NCBI GenBank assembly: GCA_947625155.1
Contig: CANQNG010000012.1
Coordinates: forward strand, 1-52,292
Length of the DNA: 52,292 nt
Direction: 5' to 3'
Source of the DNA: an uncultured Clostridia bacterium
Lineage (GTDB): Bacteria > Bacillota > Clostridia > Oscillospirales > Ruminococcaceae
Shown here: in pieces, positions 23,647 through 31,341 of the stretch
How the letters are laid out: every line of letters begins with the position of its first letter
How positions within the stretch are numbered: position 1 is the first letter of the stretch
Translations under genes and position numbers: made by a program
The notes under the pieces: model-generated
The model's database searches: none
Seen by the model: only the letters and a program-made list of their open reading frames with translations
What the model was told of the DNA's origin: nothing

Positions 23647-24357
23647 ATGGCAACACCACATTTACAGGGCAGCAAGGGCGACTATGCGCCCGTTGTCCTC
23701 ATGCCGGGCGACCCGCTCCGGGCAAAATTCATTGCGGAGACCTATCTCGAAAACGTCCGCTGTGTCAACGAAACACGGGGCATGTACGGCTTTACAGGGA
23801 CATACAAGGGCTTTCCTGTTTCCGTGCAGGGCAGCGGCATGGGGCAGCCGTCGATCGGCATCTATTCCTTTGAGCTGTTCACGGAATTTGACGTGCAGAC
23901 CATTCTCCGCATCGGGACAGCCGGTGCTATCGCAGAGGAAGTCCATCTGCGTGACATCCTTATCGGGCAGGGGGCATGTACCAACGGCAATTATGCCGCA
24001 CAGTACCGTCTGCCCGGCACATTTGCGCCGATCGCCTCGTACCGTGTGCTGGAAGCGGCGGTACAGGCTGCCGAACAGTCCGGTGTGCCATATCATGTGG
24101 GAAATTTGTTCTCCAGTGATATGTTCTACGATGATGCCGGATCTTTGGCACAGTGGCAGAAAATGCACGTGCTCGGCGTAGAAATGGAGGCTGCTGCCCT
24201 CTACATGAACGCTGCCCGTACCGGAAAAGAAGCACTCTGCATCTGTACCGTTTCCGACTGTCCGCTGCGGGGCGAGACCACGACCGCTGAAGAACGGCAG
24301 ACGGGCTTTACCAAGATGATGGAGATCGCACTGGAGACGGCATGTGCGCTGTCATGA
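23647..24357 (+). CDS. deoD: Purine-nucleoside phosphorylase, DeoD type
   Basis: A 236-residue hexameric-type PNP that splits purine (deoxy)nucleosides with phosphate. Visible: the N-terminal MPGDPLRAKFIAETYL phosphate-site loop, SVQGSGMGQPSIGIYS, RIGTAGAI and the substrate segment GVEMEAAALY (about 179-188). The catalytic aspartate is kept in TVSDCPLRGE, where the following residues differ from the more usual SDHIxTGE. AAGGAGG lies 9 bases before the start, 32 bases after the flippase stop, so they may be cotranscribed. Confidence 0.94.
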   Translation: MATPHLQGSKGDYAPVVLMPGDPLRAKFIAETYLENVRCVNETRGMYGFTGTYKGFPVSVQGSGMGQPSIGIYSFELFTEFDVQTILRIGTAGAIAEEVHLRDILIGQGACTNGNYAAQYRLPGTFAPIASYRVLEAAVQAAEQSGVPYHVGNLFSSDMFYDDAGSLAQWQKMHVLGVEMEAAALYMNAARTGKEALCICTVSDCPLRGETTTAEERQTGFTKMMEIALETACALS

Positions 24358-24375
24358 TCGGCAGGGGGTGACAAT

Positions 24376-24579
24376 GTGGACAAACTGGTGGAACGCATCA
24401 ATTTTCTTGCCCGCAAGGCAAAGGCTGAGGGACTGACCGATGCCGAAAAAGCCGAGCAGCAGGAACTGCGTGATGCCTATCGTGCCGCTTTCCGGCGTAA
24501 TCTCGAAGCACAACTCAACAATACCTACATCGTGGACGAAAAGGGAAAGAAACGGAAACTGCAAAAGGACGGGCATTGA
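24376..24579 (+). CDS. DUF896 (YnzC-like) protein
   Basis: A 67-residue protein of the UPF0291/DUF896 family: VERINFLARKAKAEGLTDAE then EQQELRDAYRAAFRRNLEAQL and a short basic tail. Homologues form a small two-helix hairpin; in Bacillus the family is linked to the SOS regulon neighbourhood, but function is unknown. The start is a GTG at 24376 after AGGGGGTG. The stop codon lies in the loop of the terminator that follows. Confidence 0.9.
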   Translation: MDKLVERINFLARKAKAEGLTDAEKAEQQELRDAYRAAFRRNLEAQLNNTYIVDEKGKKRKLQKDGH

Positions 24580-24591
24580 CCCGTCCTTTTT
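24563..24591. terminator. Bidirectional terminator between DUF896 gene and birA
   Basis: AAAAGGACGGG, loop, CCCGTCCTTTTT. U tracts exist in both directions, serving the two convergent genes; the loop contains the DUF896 stop codon. Confidence 0.9.
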
Positions 24592-24592
24592 G

Positions 24593-25570
24593 CTATAGGA
24601 TCTCCGCACTTCCGGTGCGTATGACATGTTCGCTCCCGTCGTCACAGCGGACGATCAGCCCGGCATCTTCCGCATAGCCCACCGCAAGGGCTTCGCACGG
24701 CACACCGTCCAGCATCACCCGCACACGCTTGCCGATCGTGCAGGAATTTTCCCGGTACACGTCCAGAAAGGTATGCGCATGGATGCCTGCCAGAAAAGTT
24801 TCCAGATGCCGCAGGATACCGGCACTCAGCACGCACCGCAGCGGTGCGCTGCCCGTTTCGGTCGTGAGGTCGGTCATGATCGGCTTCAGTGCTTCGGGCA
24901 GATGGGGGTCGGGGTGCAAATTGATGCCGATGCCGATGACCAGATAGTCCGGTGTCATCAGTTCCGCATTGAAGCTGCTCTCGGTAAGTATCCCGCAGAT
25001 CTTCCGACCGTTCAGGAACAGGTCGTTCACCCACTTGATCTGTGCCGTAACGCCCACATCCTGTAGGGCGCAGTGTACCGCCGATGCCGCACATGCCGTG
25101 ACTTTCATCATGTCCGTCAGGGGCAGCTCCGGGCGGATCACCAGCGACAGGTAAAGCCCGCCCATCGGCGCATGAAACGACCGCCCGAGCCGCCCTTTGC
25201 CCCCGCTCTGCCGGTCGGCAACGATGACCGTTCCCTCTGGTGCGCCCTCAGCAGCAAGCCGTTTGGCAACGGTATTAGTCGAACCCGTTTCCGTGAGGTG
25301 CTGCGCCTGCCACGGGATGCGGCAACCCTGCACCAGTGTCTGAAAATACGGTACGCAGAACAGATCGGGCATAGCGGTGAGCCGATAGCCCCGGTTGGTC
25401 GCTGCCTCTATGGTGCAGCCCGATCCTTTTAGCTGCTCCATGCACTTCCAGACTGCCGTCCTGCTCACCCCGAAGCGTTCCGCAAGCTCTGCCCCGGAAC
25501 AATATCCGTCTGCCATCAGCAATGCCGCCAGCACCTGTTCCCGCAGCGCTGCCGGGTCATTCTGCTTCAT
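24593..25570 (-). CDS. birA: BirA: biotin-protein ligase and biotin repressor
   Basis: A 325-residue protein with an N-terminal winged helix-turn-helix (about 8-65, GAELAERFGVSRTAVWKCMEQL, with RGYRL wing), the central ligase domain with the biotinyl-AMP loop QSGGKGRLGRSF (about 128-139) and KWVNDL, and the C-terminal SH3-like cap. It attaches biotin to carboxylase carriers and, through the DNA-binding domain, represses biotin genes. Start at 25570 chosen because GGAGGAGG is 9 bases upstream; it overlaps the end of the vanY-type gene by 14 bases, so the two are coupled. Confidence 0.95.
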   Translation of the reverse strand: MKQNDPAALREQVLAALLMADGYCSGAELAERFGVSRTAVWKCMEQLKGSGCTIEAATNRGYRLTAMPDLFCVPYFQTLVQGCRIPWQAQHLTETGSTNTVAKRLAAEGAPEGTVIVADRQSGGKGRLGRSFHAPMGGLYLSLVIRPELPLTDMMKVTACAASAVHCALQDVGVTAQIKWVNDLFLNGRKICGILTESSFNAELMTPDYLVIGIGINLHPDPHLPEALKPIMTDLTTETGSAPLRCVLSAGILRHLETFLAGIHAHTFLDVYRENSCTIGKRVRVMLDGVPCEALAVGYAEDAGLIVRCDDGSEHVIRTGSAEIL

Positions 25571-26642
25571 TTTCGCTTTCCTCCTCCGAGCCATCTTCCG
25601 GGTATTTGGAATCAATGTCCAGATATTCCTCCAGCGTCAGCCCCTGCTCGAATATTTCCGCTGCAGCTTCCAGCCCGACATAGCGGATATGCCATGCTTC
25701 ATAGGTATAGCCGGTGATGTCCTCCTTGCCTTTCGGATAGCGGATGATAAAGCCGAATTCATGGCAGTGTGCCGCCAGCCATTTGCCCTCTGCCGTTTCC
25801 CCGAAAGCATCATCGATCGTGTTGCAGTCTACGGTATAGCCCGTCTGATGCTCCGAATGCCCCGGACGTGCGGAGACTTCATCCGCATATTCCTTGCTGT
25901 AGCCGTTGACGATGCTGTTATAGACCGTCACCTGAAAGGCATAGTCCCGGTAGCCGGAACCCTCATGGATGTCCAGCCCCTCTTCCGCAGCAGCCTCCGA
26001 CAGCTTTTCAAAAGCCTCTTCCGTCACGGGCAGCATACCGGGATCATAGGACTGCGGCAGACTGTAGCTCTTGTTGGCGACCAGAATGCCGTCCACATAG
26101 GTGCAGCCGTCCTCTATGGTCAGTTCCCGCACCGTCACCGGGATCTCCAGCATGTCCTCCCCGATCTTGGCGCACAGCATGCACTCGCCTTTCTGCAAGC
26201 CCGTCAGTATGCCGTCCTTCACATCTGCGGCTGCCGGGTCGCTCACGCTCCAAACGATCTCGCTCCGGCTGACACCTGCGCCGAGGGTCAGCCGGACTTC
26301 CTGCTCGTTCCCGACACGCACATAGAGATGTGCCTTGTTGCTGTGGAGCAAACCGTTTTCGGAAGTGAGAATGGGAGCAGCAGGCAAGGTCTCCTCTTCC
26401 GTCTCGGCAACAGTTTCGGTCGTTTCTGTGTGCGGTACGGTCGGAGTTTCCGATGAGGGGATGACGGAGACCGGCAGTTCTGTCGTTTCCGTGGTCTCCG
26501 GTATGGTGTCCGGCGGTGCATCCGGTCTGTCCAGCAGCCGGTGGATGATGACTGCGACCGCTATCAGCAATACACAGCACACCAGCACGAGCAGAGCGAT
26601 ATATCTTCTGCGTGCGGCACGCTGTCTCACATCATTTGTCAT
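25557..26642 (-). CDS. VanY-type D-alanyl-D-alanine carboxypeptidase with an Ig-like domain
   Basis: A 361-residue membrane-anchored cell-wall peptidase: transmembrane anchor at about 14-34, a T/E/P-rich stalk (about 40-95), a bacterial Ig-like (BIG2-type) domain (about 105-175, IVWSVSDPAAADVKDGILTGLQKGEC) and a C-terminal VanY domain. The zinc ligands and catalytic residues are visible in SGYRDYAFQ, ARPGHSEHQTGYTVD and EAWHIRYVG. It removes the terminal D-Ala from peptidoglycan stems. The start at 26642 follows GGAGG; an earlier ATG overlaps that site. It has its own promoter and is followed by birA with overlap. Confidence 0.93.
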   Translation of the reverse strand: MTNDVRQRAARRRYIALLVLVCCVLLIAVAVIIHRLLDRPDAPPDTIPETTETTELPVSVIPSSETPTVPHTETTETVAETEEETLPAAPILTSENGLLHSNKAHLYVRVGNEQEVRLTLGAGVSRSEIVWSVSDPAAADVKDGILTGLQKGECMLCAKIGEDMLEIPVTVRELTIEDGCTYVDGILVANKSYSLPQSYDPGMLPVTEEAFEKLSEAAAEEGLDIHEGSGYRDYAFQVTVYNSIVNGYSKEYADEVSARPGHSEHQTGYTVDCNTIDDAFGETAEGKWLAAHCHEFGFIIRYPKGKEDITGYTYEAWHIRYVGLEAAAEIFEQGLTLEEYLDIDSKYPEDGSEEESENEAE

Positions 26643-26683
26643 AAGCGCCTCCATTTTGGGAATGCCGTTTTCTGTATGTTATT

Positions 26684-26712
26684 ATTATACCACAGTTTTT
26701 CCGAAAAAGCAA
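26684..26712 (-). promoter_or_regulatory. Sigma-A promoter of the vanY-birA operon
   Basis: Minus strand: TTGCTT, 17 bases, TATAAT with TGTGG upstream of the -10. Confidence 0.8.
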
Positions 26713-26746
26713 ACCCACAGACAGAAAAATTTACAATGTGCATTTC

Positions 26747-26775
26747 TTGACATATCGTATATTCTGTGATACAAT
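26747..26775 (+). promoter_or_regulatory. Sigma-A promoter of coaBC
   Basis: TTGACA, 17 bases, TACAAT, about 50 bases before the start; divergent from the vanY promoter. Confidence 0.85.
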
Positions 26776-26825
26776 AAAAGTTACGGAAGATCCCGGAACG
26801 CCGGGAGATCAGAAAGGAGAACCCC

Positions 26826-28019
26826 ATGCTGAAAGGAAAGACTGTCCTGCTTGCCGTGACCGGGAGCATCGCTGCCTATAAAGCTGCCGGACTTGCCCGT
26901 ACCCTGACCAAGCTGCACTGCACCGTCCACGTGCTGATGACACAGAACGCCACGCAGTTTGTCAGCCCCATCACATTTGAGACGCTCACACAGCACAAGT
27001 GCCTGATCGACACGTTTGACAGGAATTTCCAGTACAGTGTGGAGCATGTTGCCCTTGCCAAACAGGCGGATGCCGTTCTGGTCGCACCGGCTTCAGCGAA
27101 TGTCATCGGCAAGTTCGCCAACGGGCTTGCGGATGATATGCTCACCACGACCATTATGGCTTGCCCCTGTGTGAAGATCATCTCCCCCGCCATGAACCAT
27201 AACATGTACCACAACCCCATCGTACAGGACAACCTGCAAAAACTGCGCCGCTTCGGGTATGTGATCGCCGACCCTGCCTATGGGATGCTTGCCAACGGCG
27301 ACAGCGGAGACGGGAGAATGCCGGATGAGGCGGTACTGCTGGGCTATCTCCTGCGGGAGATCCAGTGCAAGAAAGACCTTGCCGGAAAGAAAGTCCTCGT
27401 CACTGCCGGGGCGACCCGTGAACCGATCGACCCGGTACGTTTTCTGACCAATCATTCTTCCGGGAAAATGGGAGCTGCCTGCGCCCGTGCCGCCATGCTG
27501 CGGGGGGCAGAGGTGACACTGATCGCCGGGCATATGGAGACTGCACCGCCGCCCTTCGTGGAAGTCGTACAGGTAGGTACGGCGCAGGAGATGTTCGAGG
27601 CTGTCGCAGCCCGTGCGCAGGCGGCGGACATCATCCTCAAGGCGGCAGCCGTGGCAGACTATACCCCTGCCGGAACGTCTGACAGCAAGCTCAAGAAAAG
27701 CGGCGATATGACCCTTGCCCTGAAACGCACCCCGGACATCCTCCAGTATCTGGGAGAACACCGCCGGGCAGGGCAGTTCCTCTGCGGCTTTTCGATGGAA
27801 ACGGACAATGTACTCGAAAATTCCCGCAAAAAGCTGACCGGAAAGCATGTGAACATGATCTGCGCCAACAGTCTGCGTGAGGCAGGGGCAGGTTTCGGGA
27901 CGGACACGAACCGCATCACGCTGATCACCGCAAACGGTGAGGAAGTGCTGCCCCTGCTTTCCAAGGAGGAAACGGCGCATCGGATATTTGATGCCATCCT
28001 GCACCTGCAAAATGCATGA
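26826..28019 (+). CDS. coaBC: CoaBC: phosphopantothenoylcysteine synthetase/decarboxylase
   Basis: A 397-residue bifunctional enzyme of coenzyme A synthesis. The N-terminal flavoprotein (CoaC, about 1-175) has GSIAAYK, the catalytic histidine in SVEHVALAKQAD, PASANVIGKFANGLADD and PAMNHNMYHNP, and decarboxylates phosphopantothenoylcysteine. The C-terminal part (CoaB, about 185-397) begins LVTAGATREPIDPVRFLTN HSSGKMG and ligates cysteine to phosphopantothenate using CTP. Both modules are complete. AGAAAGGAGAACCCC precedes the ATG. Confidence 0.97.
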   Translation: MLKGKTVLLAVTGSIAAYKAAGLARTLTKLHCTVHVLMTQNATQFVSPITFETLTQHKCLIDTFDRNFQYSVEHVALAKQADAVLVAPASANVIGKFANGLADDMLTTTIMACPCVKIISPAMNHNMYHNPIVQDNLQKLRRFGYVIADPAYGMLANGDSGDGRMPDEAVLLGYLLREIQCKKDLAGKKVLVTAGATREPIDPVRFLTNHSSGKMGAACARAAMLRGAEVTLIAGHMETAPPPFVEVVQVGTAQEMFEAVAARAQAADIILKAAAVADYTPAGTSDSKLKKSGDMTLALKRTPDILQYLGEHRRAGQFLCGFSMETDNVLENSRKKLTGKHVNMICANSLREAGAGFGTDTNRITLITANGEEVLPLLSKEETAHRIFDAILHLQNA

Positions 28020-28066
28020 AACTGCCAACTATGTGCATACTGAGAGCGGAAAGGAAGTGCTGCTGT

Positions 28067-29023
28067 ATGAACAGAGACGGCCGCAAGATCGCCCTGATCG
28101 GCACAGGCATGGTCGGAATGAGTTTTGCCTATGCACTGGTGAATCAGGGCGGCATCTGCAATGAATTGGTACTGATCGACATCGACCGCAGACGGGCAGA
28201 CGGCGAGGCAATGGACCTGAACCACGGGCTTGCCTTTGCCAAGACCAATATGCGGATCTATGCCGGCGATCATCAGGACTGCCGGGATGCGGACATTGTT
28301 GTCATTGCCGCAGGCGTGGCACAGAAAGAGGGAGAGAGCCGCCCGGAGCTGCTGCGGCGGAATGCGGAAGTGTTCCGGGCAGTCGTGACCCCGGTCGTGC
28401 GGTCGGGGTTTGACGGGATCTTTCTGGTCGCTACGAATCCGGTGGACATCATGACAAGGATCACCTATGAATTGTCCCGTTTCGGGGCTTCCCGGGTGAT
28501 CGGGACGGGGACTTCACTGGACACGGCAAGGCTGCGGTATCTGCTGGGGGATCATTTCACGGTAGACCCGAAGAACATCCATGCCTACGTCATCGGCGAA
28601 CACGGGGACAGCGAATTTGTGCCGCTCTCACAGGTGATGATCGCCACGAAAGCTGTCACAAGCATATTGGCGGACGGACGAAACCCCTACTGTATCGAGG
28701 ATATGCAGCGCATGGAAGAACAGGTGCGCACCGCTGCCTACAAGATCATCGAGGCGAAGCGGGCGACGTATTACGGCATCGGCATGGCGCTGACCCGTAT
28801 CGTGCGGGCGATCTTAGGGGATGAAAACAGCATCCTGACCGTTTCGGCAAAGCTGTGCGGGGAGTACAGGGAACGGGACGTGTTCGTGGGAGTGCCGTGC
28901 ATCATCGGGCGCAGCGGTGTGAAAGAGGTCGTGGAACTTGCCCTGACGGACGAGGAAACGGCGAAATTTCACGCATCCTGTGAACTGCTGCAAGGTTATT
29001 TTGCAGAGATCGCTGCCTGCTGA
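28067..29023 (+). CDS. ldh: L-lactate dehydrogenase
   Basis: A 318-residue NAD-dependent LDH/MDH family enzyme reducing pyruvate to L-lactate in the cytoplasm. The Rossmann motif GTGMVG (12-17) and an acidic residue D38 (NAD preference) are present; catalytic H179 sits in IGEHGDSEFVP, with R155 in SLDTARLRY and the mobile-loop R92 in GESRPELL. The loop reads KEGESRP rather than the usual KPGETR, but the pattern favours lactate over malate specificity. It follows coaBC by 47 bases, with AAAGGA before the start. Confidence 0.92.
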   Translation: MNRDGRKIALIGTGMVGMSFAYALVNQGGICNELVLIDIDRRRADGEAMDLNHGLAFAKTNMRIYAGDHQDCRDADIVVIAAGVAQKEGESRPELLRRNAEVFRAVVTPVVRSGFDGIFLVATNPVDIMTRITYELSRFGASRVIGTGTSLDTARLRYLLGDHFTVDPKNIHAYVIGEHGDSEFVPLSQVMIATKAVTSILADGRNPYCIEDMQRMEEQVRTAAYKIIEAKRATYYGIGMALTRIVRAILGDENSILTVSAKLCGEYRERDVFVGVPCIIGRSGVKEVVELALTDEETAKFHASCELLQGYFAEIAAC

Positions 29024-29056
29024 GACCGGCATGGGAGATCTTGCGGAAAAGGAGGG

Positions 29057-29395
29057 ATGTCTGTGACAGCGGGTATCATCGTACTGGGGGTGCTGTGCCT
29101 TGCGGGGGTGTTCGGGGCGATGCACTATGCCTTTACGTTCGGCAGACAGAAGCCCCGCCCCGAACCGCTGCCGGGGGGCGGCGGTACATATCTGCTCACG
29201 GTCTCCGGACTGGAAACGGAAGCCGACTGCCGGAAACTGGAACAGGCACTCTCCACCCTGCATGACGTGACAGCGGTGCAGATAACGGACACGCAGGCAG
29301 CTGTGCACTACGCAGGGCTGCCGGGCATGGACTTTACAGACCGTCTGGAAGAAGCCGTAAAACAGGCAGGCTTTTCGGTGGAGGAGATACGGTAG
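29057..29395 (+). CDS. Membrane-anchored HMA-like domain without CxxC
   Basis: A 112-residue protein: N-terminal transmembrane segment (about 4-27), a basic/proline linker (GRQKPRPEPLPGGGG) and a beta-alpha-beta-beta-alpha-beta domain (YLLTVSGLETEADCRKLEQAL, then AVQITDTQAAVHYA and LEEAVKQAGFSVEEI) of heavy-metal-associated type. The metal motif MxCxxC is missing; only one cysteine remains, so metal transfer in the usual way is unlikely. A GGAGG site precedes it and it follows ldh by 33 bases. Function unknown. Confidence 0.7.
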   Translation: MSVTAGIIVLGVLCLAGVFGAMHYAFTFGRQKPRPEPLPGGGGTYLLTVSGLETEADCRKLEQALSTLHDVTAVQITDTQAAVHYAGLPGMDFTDRLEEAVKQAGFSVEEIR

Positions 29396-29441
29396 TATGT
29401 TTGATAAGATCCCCCCTTCTGACAGGGCACTTGCGGGGTAC

Positions 29442-29470
29442 TTGCATTTTTCGGCAAAATGTGCTATAAT
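29442..29470 (+). promoter_or_regulatory. Sigma-A promoter of miaB cluster
   Basis: TTGCAT, 17 bases, TATAAT with TGTG at the -16 region, 34 bases before the miaB start. Confidence 0.85.
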
Positions 29471-29503
29471 GAAATGGAATGCTTTTTAGAAAGGATGAAT
29501 ACC

Positions 29504-30910
29504 ATGCAGGAAGTGCTCCCGCCGCAGGCGGAATGTATCCGGCAGATCCGGGAATGGCTCGCCGAGCGCCCTGCGCAGCCGCTTGCCTATGTCCATGCCT
29601 TTGGCTGTCAGCTCAATGCCGCCGAGGGGGAACAGCTTGCCGGGCTGCTCCGGGAGATGGGCTACGGGCTGACCGGGGACGTCACAAAGGCTTCCCTGAT
29701 CTTGTACCACACCTGTGCCGTCCGGGAAAATGCAGAGGACAGGGTGTTCGGCACGCTTGGCAGCATCAAGAAGCTTAAGACCGAAGACCCGGCGCTGCTT
29801 CTGTGCGTGACCGGCTGCATGACTGCCCAGCCGTCTGTGGCGGAGAAGATCGCAAAGTCCTACCCGTATGTGGACATCGTGCTTGGCACGACCGCTGTCA
29901 GCCGCCTGCCGCAGATGCTGTATGCGAAGATGCAGCACCTGCAATGCGCATGGGAGCTTGCCCCCGGCACGGACGTTCCGGAACAGGTGCAGGCTGTCCG
30001 GGAATGCGCCTTCAAGGCAGCTGTCCCCATCATGTACGGGTGCAATAATTTCTGTACTTACTGCATCGTCCCCTATGTCCGGGGACGGGAGCGCAGCCGC
30101 CGCCCAGAGGAGATCCTTGCAGAGGTGCGGCAGCTCGTGGCTGATGGGTGCAAGGAGATCATGCTGCTCGGACAGAATGTGAATTCCTACGGAAAAGACC
30201 TGCCGGACGGCATGGACTTCCCGGCATTGCTGCGGGAGATCGATAAGATCGAGGGAGACTATTGGATACGCTTCATGTCCTCCCACCCCAAAGATGCCTC
30301 TCCGGCACTGTTACAGGCAGTCTTAGACGGTGTGCATATTGCGAAGCACCTGCATCTCCCAGTGCAGTCGGGCAGCGACCGCATCCTGAAAGAGATGGGT
30401 CGCCGCTACACCGTGGCGCAGTATCTGGAGATCGTAGACTACATGCGGGGAAAAGTGCCGGATCTTTCGCTGACGACCGACCTGATCGTCGGCTTTCCGG
30501 GGGAGACGGAGGAGGACTTTGCGGCAACGCTTGCGCTCATGGAACGGGTGCGGTTCGACAACATGTACTCGTTCATCTACTCGCCCCGTCCGGGTACAAA
30601 AGCGGCAAAATTGGATGACCCCACCCCTGCCGCTGAAAAATCTGCCCGTATGCAGCGGCTGCTTGCCCTGCAAAGGGAGACCGCAGTGGAAAACAACCGC
30701 CGTTTTGTCGGCAGGACGCTGAAAGTCCTCTGCGACGGCGAAAGCAAAAAACGCCCCGGCAATATGACCGGGCGCAGTACGGAGAACATGCTCGTGGAAT
30801 TTCCGGGAAATGCAGCACAGCTCGGCACGTTCGTGCAGGTACGCATCACGGAGTCCCACAGCGGCATGATCGCCGGCACATGTATCGGAAAGGATGAACA
30901 GAATGGATAG
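29504..30910 (+). CDS. miaB: tRNA methylthiotransferase MiaB
   Basis: A 468-residue radical-SAM enzyme that adds a methylthio group at C2 of i6A37 in tRNA. The N-terminal UPF0004 domain carries the auxiliary-cluster cysteines C35, C71 and C105 (AFGCQLN, HTCAVREN, TGCMT); the radical-SAM cysteines are C180, C184, C187 (CNNFCTYC); a TRAM domain closes the protein (about 400-468). Start at 29504 places AAAGGA 8 bases upstream; an ATG 9 bases earlier is fused to that site. The substrate i6A is made by MiaA, encoded downstream. Confidence 0.95.
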   Translation: MQEVLPPQAECIRQIREWLAERPAQPLAYVHAFGCQLNAAEGEQLAGLLREMGYGLTGDVTKASLILYHTCAVRENAEDRVFGTLGSIKKLKTEDPALLLCVTGCMTAQPSVAEKIAKSYPYVDIVLGTTAVSRLPQMLYAKMQHLQCAWELAPGTDVPEQVQAVRECAFKAAVPIMYGCNNFCTYCIVPYVRGRERSRRPEEILAEVRQLVADGCKEIMLLGQNVNSYGKDLPDGMDFPALLREIDKIEGDYWIRFMSSHPKDASPALLQAVLDGVHIAKHLHLPVQSGSDRILKEMGRRYTVAQYLEIVDYMRGKVPDLSLTTDLIVGFPGETEEDFAATLALMERVRFDNMYSFIYSPRPGTKAAKLDDPTPAAEKSARMQRLLALQRETAVENNRRFVGRTLKVLCDGESKKRPGNMTGRSTENMLVEFPGNAAQLGTFVQVRITESHSGMIAGTCIGKDEQNG

Positions 30911-31307
30911 CATCGAACTGGCAAGAGAACTCGGCAAAGCCATTCAGGCGGATGACCGTTATATCGCCTACAGCCTCGCCAAGCAGGCAAATGATGAGGA
31001 TGAGCAGCTCCAGAGCCTCATCCGTGCGTTTGAACTTAAGCGCATGGAGCTGCAAATGGAGATCGGCAAGCCCGACAGGGACAATGACAAGGTGCAGGAA
31101 CTGAACGAGCTGATCAAGTCCAGCTATCAGAAAATCATGAGCAGCCCGAAAATGATGATCTATCAGGCAGCCAAAGAGGGCTTTGATGTCCTGATGAATC
31201 AGGTGAATACGATCATCAGTATGTCTGCCAACGGCGCAGACCCGGATGCCATCGATCTGGATGCTGCCTGCGGCGGGGATTGCAGCACCTGCGGCGGCTG
31301 TTCCTGA
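30903..31307 (+). CDS. YlbF/YmcA-family protein with C-terminal Cys cluster
   Basis: A 134-residue mostly helical protein of the YlbF/YmcA (Ric) family: MDSIELARELGKAIQADDRY, SLIRAFELKRMELQ, ELNELIKSSYQKIMSSPKMM. The C-terminus CGGDCSTCGGC supplies four cysteines (C123, C127, C130, C133). In Bacillus, YmcA, YlbF and YaaT form a complex holding iron-sulfur clusters that affects RNase Y and phosphorelay; a similar cluster-binding role is inferred here. Position between miaB and mutS matches ymcA. The gene overlaps the end of miaB by 8 bases. Start at 30903 has AAAGGA 7-8 bases upstream. Confidence 0.88.
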   Translation: MDSIELARELGKAIQADDRYIAYSLAKQANDEDEQLQSLIRAFELKRMELQMEIGKPDRDNDKVQELNELIKSSYQKIMSSPKMMIYQAAKEGFDVLMNQVNTIISMSANGADPDAIDLDAACGGDCSTCGGCS

Positions 31308-31341
31308 CCGCATTTCATAACATCACAAAGGAGGTGTCGGC

